From positions 6,205-15,940 of the forward strand of contig DLKK01000106.1 in NCBI GenBank assembly GCA_002478955.1: a stretch of 9,736 nucleotides of DNA, written 5' to 3'. Shown here piece after piece: positions 5,882 to 9,736 of this stretch. This stretch comes from Treponema sp. UBA7590. Lineage in GTDB: Bacteria > Spirochaetota > Spirochaetia > Treponematales > Treponemataceae. The notes below the pieces were generated by a model that saw only the letters and a program-made list of their open reading frames with translations, made no database searches and was not told the origin of the DNA. The first letter of the stretch is position 1; each line of letters begins with the position of its first letter. The translations under genes and the position numbers were made by a program.

Positions 5882-7117
5882 CTATTCAACCTGCGCAACA
5901 AAATATTTTTTCTTTCCGCGGCGGATAATCAGAATCTGACCTTCAATCGCCATTGATTTTGTTATCATCGCATTTTCATCGGTAAGAATCTCGCCATTCA
6001 CAGAAACAGCCTTTGCCCCGATAAATTCCCTTGCCTCTCGCCTTGACTGGGCAATCTTGTTGTTCACAAGAAGATCAATCAGAGGCTCGTCTTTTTCAAA
6101 TTTAAATGACGGAACGGATTTCATTCCAGACATAATATCTTTTGCGGAAAGCCCCTTGAAATCCCCGGCAAAAAGTTTTTGGCTTACGTTCACAGCATTG
6201 TCAGCCTCATCTTTCCCGTGGATATCTTTTACAACCTCCCAGGCAAGAGTTTTTTGAGCAATTCTTGTTTCCGGGTGAGCCTGCTGCTCGGAATAAATCT
6301 CTTCAATCTTCTCTTTTGAAAGAAATGTGAAAACCTTAAGATATTCAAGGACTTTTGCGTCGTCAGTGTTAATAAGATACTGATAAATTTCATACGCAGA
6401 AGTTTTGTTTTTATCAAGCCAAAGAGCATTTCCCTCTGACTTTCCGAATTTTTTTCCGGTCGAGTCAAGAATAAGTGGCATTGTAAAAGCATATGCGGTC
6501 TTATCAAGCATTTTTCGGATTAAATCAACGCCTGTAGTAATGTTTCCCCATTGGTCGCTTCCGGCAACTTCCATTATGCAGTTCTTTTCCTTAAAAAGAT
6601 GGACAAAATCATAGCCCTGCATAAGCATATAGGAAAATTCCGCATAAGTTATTCCATTTTCAAGTCGGCGCTGAATAATGTCTTTTCCAAGCATATAATT
6701 CACATTGATATATTTACCGATATCGCGCAAAAAATTCAAAAATGAATAATTTTTCAGCCAATCATAGTTGTCAACAAGCTCCGCATCCGGAACAAGCCGT
6801 GAAACCTGCGCACGGATTCCTTCAATATTATGGTTAACTGCTTCCTCAGAAATAATCTCGCGCTCCGCAGTCGGGCGTGGATCTCCGATTCTTCCTGTTG
6901 CACCACCGCAAAGAAGAACCGCATGATGACCTGCGTTTGTAAGGCGTTTTGCCATGCACAAAGAAGAATAATGACCTAGATGAAGACTGTCAGCAGTCGG
7001 GTCAGTTCCCCAATAAAAGCTGAACGGTTTTCCGTTCAGGACTTTCTGCAACTCACTTTCTTCACCGGCAACATCTTTAATAAGGCCGCGCCATTTCAGA
7101 TCTTCAAACAATGACAT
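5882..7117 (-). CDS. tyrS: Tyrosyl-tRNA synthetase
   Basis: Class I synthetase that activates tyrosine with ATP and charges tRNA-Tyr. 411 residues, close to the usual bacterial length of about 420. Motifs in order: the tyrosine-binding start of the Rossmann fold, YWGTDPTADSLHLGHY (35-50), containing the HIGH-type HLGH (46-49); GSDQWGN (186-192); the KMSKS-type KFGKS (223-227) in the form normal for bacterial TyrRS; and a C-terminal S4 RNA-binding domain from about 345 (LLVNNKIAQSRREAREFIG, then KAVSVNGEI). No key residue appears lost. ATG 7117 follows AGGAA with a 7-base spacing. Transcribed divergently from the small exported protein and convergent with greA. No T-box is possible: only 57 bases separate the gene from its divergent neighbour. 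Confidence 0.97.
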   Translation of the reverse strand: MSLFEDLKWRGLIKDVAGEESELQKVLNGKPFSFYWGTDPTADSLHLGHYSSLCMAKRLTNAGHHAVLLCGGATGRIGDPRPTAEREIISEEAVNHNIEGIRAQVSRLVPDAELVDNYDWLKNYSFLNFLRDIGKYINVNYMLGKDIIQRRLENGITYAEFSYMLMQGYDFVHLFKEKNCIMEVAGSDQWGNITTGVDLIRKMLDKTAYAFTMPLILDSTGKKFGKSEGNALWLDKNKTSAYEIYQYLINTDDAKVLEYLKVFTFLSKEKIEEIYSEQQAHPETRIAQKTLAWEVVKDIHGKDEADNAVNVSQKLFAGDFKGLSAKDIMSGMKSVPSFKFEKDEPLIDLLVNNKIAQSRREAREFIGAKAVSVNGEILTDENAMITKSMAIEGQILIIRRGKKKYFVAQVE

Positions 7118-7124
7118 ATTTCCA

Positions 7125-7129
7125 TTCCT
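7125..7129 (-). promoter_or_regulatory. Shine-Dalgarno of tyrS
   Basis: AGGAA on the minus strand, 7 bases before ATG 7117. Confidence 0.65.
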
Positions 7130-7151
7130 ATATAGTTTTTTTTGATAATAA

Positions 7152-7179
7152 AGTATAATCGTTTACAGAAAATTATGAA
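7152..7179 (-). promoter_or_regulatory. Possible tyrS promoter overlapping the divergent one
   Basis: On the minus strand TATACT (7157-7152) matches the -10 consensus at 5 of 6 positions, and TTCATA (7179-7174), 16 bases upstream, is a weak -35. The start near 7145 would give a leader of about 28 bases containing the AGGAA. The -10 shares its TATA core with the plus-strand TATAAT at 7154-7159. Confidence 0.35.
7154..7159 (+). promoter_or_regulatory. -10 element of the small exported protein gene
   Basis: Consensus TATAAT. No good -35 is found at 16-18 bases spacing; the region upstream is a run of eight T (7136-7143). Initiation near 7166 would leave only about 9 bases before ATG 7175, with no clear Shine-Dalgarno. 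Confidence 0.45.
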
Positions 7180-7681
7180 AGACACAAATATAAAAAGAAA
7201 CTTTTTTTCAGCAATTGTAATCTTGATTTTTTGCTTAAATGCTTTTTCCATGGGAATCGGACCGCAGCTTGATTTTACAACTGGAACAGACGGAAATGAA
7301 ACAAATTTTCAGGCGGGAATTTCTTGTTCAATAAAAAATGACAATTTTCCGCTGGTAATTTCCGTGGCAACAGATTACGATTTTTCTGAAAATTCGTTCA
7401 ACGCGTCCGTTAAAGGCGATTATTGGCTTTTTAACCCTATGCTAGGCGATTACTGCTCATTTTTCGCAGGTTCAGGTGCTTATGTTGGAGGAACTTTTTT
7501 TGACGACAAGGCATTTTTCTGCGCCGCACCGCGTTTTGTGCTTGGATTCAGCTGGATTTTTTACGATGGATTTCTTGAATATTTTGCTCAAGCCGCAATT
7601 CAACCTGAATGGAACATCGGCGGAACAACTGAATTTGATTTCAATATTCCATGCAACGCCGGAATCAGGCTATATTTTTAA
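7175..7681 (+). CDS. Small exported protein, predicted outer-membrane beta-barrel
   Basis: 168 residues from ATG 7175. The in-frame TTG at 7142 was rejected because it would put 11 polar residues before a good signal peptide and would lie upstream of the -10 element. Signal peptide: MKDTNIKR, hydrophobic core 10-22, probable cleavage after AFS (S25). C20 is preceded by F and is not in a lipobox. The mature part (about 143 residues) is rich in Gly, aromatic residues and alternating polar/hydrophobic segments, for example about 47-60, 80-95 and 100-120. It ends in GIRLYF, the C-terminal aromatic signature of outer-membrane barrels that BamA recognises. Size suits an 8-stranded barrel, as in small spirochaetal OMP families such as DUF3996 proteins; that family assignment is a guess. 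Divergent from tyrS, convergent with and overlapping rlmJ by 4 bases. Confidence 0.8.
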   Translation: MKDTNIKRNFFSAIVILIFCLNAFSMGIGPQLDFTTGTDGNETNFQAGISCSIKNDNFPLVISVATDYDFSENSFNASVKGDYWLFNPMLGDYCSFFAGSGAYVGGTFFDDKAFFCAAPRFVLGFSWIFYDGFLEYFAQAAIQPEWNIGGTTEFDFNIPCNAGIRLYF

Positions 7682-8586
7682 AAAAGTTCCACTTTGAACG
7701 AGCCGTTTCCATCTTTTCCAAGCAATCTTGAAAGGAAAGGCAGAACCGACTCAAGATGTTCTTTCAGACCCCAGCAAGGCTGAACCGCAAAGATTCCGCT
7801 CCCATAAAGGCGAGGCTTTTCGCTTCCGATTGAATTTTCCAGCGTTGTCTCAACATGGCTGTCCTCTGTGTCAACCAAAAGCTGGGCATCAAGGATTTCT
7901 GTGTGGATATCGCGATTTTTTGCCGACGAAAGAATAAACTGCTTCATATTTTCAATTTCTTCAGATTTGTTTGCCAAAAGCGGATACCAAAGAAGAATTG
8001 TGGCTGCGTTCCATTTTTTGTGCGCCTCGGAAAGAAGCTCGGCGGCGTTGTGATAATCAGATTTTTCCTCGTAACTCGGATCACAAAGAATCACACCGCG
8101 TTTTATTGCAGGCGGAATATTTTTTTTCAGGATATTCCAACCGGAATCATTTAAAATATTTACAAAGCATGACGGTTTTAAGGATTCAACATTTTTTTTG
8201 AGCGACTCAAATTCAGTCTTGTGAAGTTCCGTTAAATTTATGAATGAGCCTTTTTTTGAAAGAGAAATCTCAAACGCCGGACTTCCTGGATAAAATCCTT
8301 TTTTTAACGAATCTTTCACAAAATCAATGTAATTAAAAAGTTCTGCCGGAATTTCTGAAGGATTTTTTTCATATTCCGAAAGAAGCTTTTCAATTCCAAG
8401 TTTTGCCTCGCCAGTTTTGAGCGCATTCTCATTTTTCAGATTATAAAGTCCGGCTCCTGCGTGCGTATCAAAAAATGAATATGGTTTTTCTTTTTTGTTC
8501 AGATAGTCAAGGACATAAAGCAAAGTCACGTGCTTTAAAATGTCAGCGTGGTTTCCCGCATGAAAACTGTGCAAATACGAAAGCAT
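7678..8586 (-). CDS. rlmJ: 23S rRNA (adenine(2030)-N6)-methyltransferase
   Basis: SAM-dependent methylation of A2030 (E. coli numbering) of 23S rRNA. 302 residues, slightly longer than E. coli RlmJ (about 280). The N-terminus MLSYLHSFHAGNHADILKHV is nearly identical to the family signature. Motif I is FFDTHAGAGLY (38-48). The catalytic motif IV reads DPSYE (169-173), followed by EKSDY, in the DPPY/DPSY form used by this family; D169 is the catalytic-type Asp. WYPLL and a C-terminal GSGIFAVQPCWGL also match. ATG 8586 has GGAG 5 bases upstream and lies 14 bases after the nadE stop, so the two form an operon. The gene end overlaps the convergent barrel gene, and I see no strong terminator there. 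Confidence 0.94.
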   Translation of the reverse strand: MLSYLHSFHAGNHADILKHVTLLYVLDYLNKKEKPYSFFDTHAGAGLYNLKNENALKTGEAKLGIEKLLSEYEKNPSEIPAELFNYIDFVKDSLKKGFYPGSPAFEISLSKKGSFINLTELHKTEFESLKKNVESLKPSCFVNILNDSGWNILKKNIPPAIKRGVILCDPSYEEKSDYHNAAELLSEAHKKWNAATILLWYPLLANKSEEIENMKQFILSSAKNRDIHTEILDAQLLVDTEDSHVETTLENSIGSEKPRLYGSGIFAVQPCWGLKEHLESVLPFLSRLLGKDGNGSFKVELF

Positions 8587-8591
8587 TTTTT

Positions 8592-8595
8592 CTCC
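8592..8595 (-). promoter_or_regulatory. Shine-Dalgarno of rlmJ
   Basis: GGAG on the minus strand, 5 bases before ATG 8586, in the 14-base gap after nadE. Confidence 0.7.
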
Positions 8596-8600
8596 AGGAT

Positions 8601-9736
8601 TTATTTCAATTTGTCGATTTCTTCTAGCCAGATTGAGGCGCTCGCATCGCTTGGCATACGCCAGTCGCCGCGCGGAGAAAGATTCACCGTTCCAACTTTT
8701 GCGCCGTCCGGCATGCAGCTTCGTTTAAATTGCTGGCTGAAAAATCTTCTGTAAAAAATTCTGAGCCATTTCAGCTTGAAATCATGCGTATACGGAAGCT
8801 CTGAATTATCCGCAAGATACAGAATTTTTGCCGGGCTGAATCCAAATCTCAAAAGATAATAAAGAAAAAAGTCGTGAAGTTCGTACGGCCCGACCAAATC
8901 TTCTGTTTTTTGAGCAATATTTCCATCTTTTGGAGGCAAAAGTTCCGGGCTCACAGGAGTTTCAAGAATATCTTTCAGGACTGAAGAAAGCTCATCATCT
9001 TTTGAATCTTCCGCAAACCATTCAACCAGAAAACGGACCAAAGTCTTTGGAACGGAAGAATTTACACCGTACATGCTCATCTGGTCACCATTGTAAGTGC
9101 ACCAGCCAAGCGCAAGTTCACTCAAATCACCAGTTCCGATCACAATTCCATTTGTTTTGTTAGCAATATCCATAAGAACCTGAGTCCGTTCGCGCGCCTG
9201 GGAATTTTCGTAAGTGATGTCGTGGATTTCTTCGTTCTGGCCAATATCCTTGAAATGCTGGCGAACCGCATCTGCAATCGGAATTTCAATCAGCTCTGTT
9301 CCGCATTTTTCTGCAAGCGTACAAGCATTCTTATATGTACGGTCTGTTGTGCCAAAACATGGCATCGTAACAGATTTGATTCCGTTACGGTTTATTCCGC
9401 AAAGGTCAAAAGCGCGACAGGTTACAAGCAGAGCCAATGTTGAATCAAGTCCACCGGAAAGCCCGATTACACAGGAAGAACAGTGGATATGTCGCAAACG
9501 TTTTGCAAGGCCTTCCGCCTGAAGCTGAATGACAGAAAAGCAGCGTTCCGCACGTTCAATTTTTCCGTTTGGAACAAAAGGATGGGAATCAATGAAGCGG
9601 CACAAATCGTTTGACCGCGGATTTTTCTGGTTTAGCGCAACAGATATTTTTCTGTATTTGCAGTTTTTAGCATTTTCCGCGCATTGGGCAAAAGTCATTG
9701 TTTTTCGCCGTTCCTGCACAATCCGTTCAATATCAA
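8601..9736 (-). CDS. nadE: Glutamine-dependent NAD+ synthetase, synthetase domain (N-terminus beyond the right edge)
   Basis: Makes NAD+ from nicotinic acid adenine dinucleotide, ATP and ammonia taken from glutamine: the last step of NAD synthesis. The window holds 377 complete codons, and the frame is open through 9736. The GTG at 9719 is not a likely start, because the codons before it (IERI, then VQERRKTMTF) read like the linker that follows the nitrilase-type glutaminase domain in two-domain enzymes such as mycobacterial NadE. In the fragment, the PP-loop SGGLDS lies near residues 93-98. GTGDLSELALGW (near 200-211), the following GDQMSMYGVN and SVPKTL, and SPRGDWRMPSD near the C-terminus are the conserved active-site and tail segments of the long, glutamine-dependent class, not the short ammonia-dependent one. 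First visible gene of a nadE-rlmJ operon. Confidence 0.95.
   Translation of the reverse strand, partial: DIERIVQERRKTMTFAQCAENAKNCKYRKISVALNQKNPRSNDLCRFIDSHPFVPNGKIERAERCFSVIQLQAEGLAKRLRHIHCSSCVIGLSGGLDSTLALLVTCRAFDLCGINRNGIKSVTMPCFGTTDRTYKNACTLAEKCGTELIEIPIADAVRQHFKDIGQNEEIHDITYENSQARERTQVLMDIANKTNGIVIGTGDLSELALGWCTYNGDQMSMYGVNSSVPKTLVRFLVEWFAEDSKDDELSSVLKDILETPVSPELLPPKDGNIAQKTEDLVGPYELHDFFLYYLLRFGFSPAKILYLADNSELPYTHDFKLKWLRIFYRRFFSQQFKRSCMPDGAKVGTVNLSPRGDWRMPSDASASIWLEEIDKLK

Noticed and set aside
7142..7174. TTG start extending the small exported protein by 11 residues
   Set aside because: It would precede the TATAAT at 7154-7159 and put polar residues before a clean signal peptide; ATG 7175 is better.
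7227..7234. C20 of the small exported protein as a lipoprotein cysteine
   Set aside because: The residue before it is Phe, which does not fit even a relaxed spirochaetal lipobox, and the Cys sits within the hydrophobic core.
9717..9719. GTG at 9719 as the start of a complete short NadE
   Set aside because: The frame stays open to the window edge, and the codons around the GTG match the linker of the two-domain enzyme; the gene is cut by the edge.
1..9736. CRISPR array, tRNA or rRNA genes, insertion sequences, phage or toxin-antitoxin genes
   Set aside because: No regularly spaced repeats, cloverleaf-like segments, transposase motifs or paired small toxin genes were seen on either strand.

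Overview
The window looks like a chromosomal segment of a Treponema-like spirochaete. The main evidence is a 937-residue GreA-type protein in which an ordinary-sized GreA module is fused to a long helical N-terminal region, an architecture known from spirochaetes (and, shorter, from chlamydiae). AT-rich DNA, T-rich spacers and exported TPR/coiled-coil and small beta-barrel proteins fit this. Genus is inferred from gene content only.

Layout. 1-1528 (minus): rpe (ribulose-phosphate 3-epimerase) followed, 3 bases after its stop, by an exported TPR/coiled-coil protein cut by the left edge. 1529-1915: a 387-base divergent intergenic region with a probable leaderless rpe promoter, a GC-rich island of nested hairpins (about 1602-1777), and two tandem plus-strand promoters. 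1916-5739 (plus): a cytoplasmic TPR protein of unknown function, then the long greA. 5740-5881: a strong bidirectional terminator and a second, non-terminator stem-loop. 5882-7117 (minus): tyrS. 7118-7174: a short divergent spacer where the tyrS promoter and the promoter of a small exported protein appear to share a -10 core. 7175-7681 (plus): a small predicted outer-membrane beta-barrel protein. 7678-9736 (minus): rlmJ (23S rRNA m6A methyltransferase), preceded in the same operon by the synthetase half of glutamine-dependent NAD synthetase (nadE), cut by the right edge. rlmJ and the beta-barrel gene converge and share a TTAA containing both stop codons.

The genes are mostly housekeeping: transcript elongation (greA), tRNA charging (tyrS), rRNA modification (rlmJ), NAD synthesis (nadE) and the pentose phosphate pathway (rpe). 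I see no CRISPR array, tRNA, rRNA, insertion sequence, phage gene or obvious defence system. The least explained parts are the hairpin island at 1602-1777, the promoter architecture with almost no 5' leaders, the helical and Tudor-like N-terminal half of the long GreA with its TPR neighbour, and the two unnamed exported proteins.
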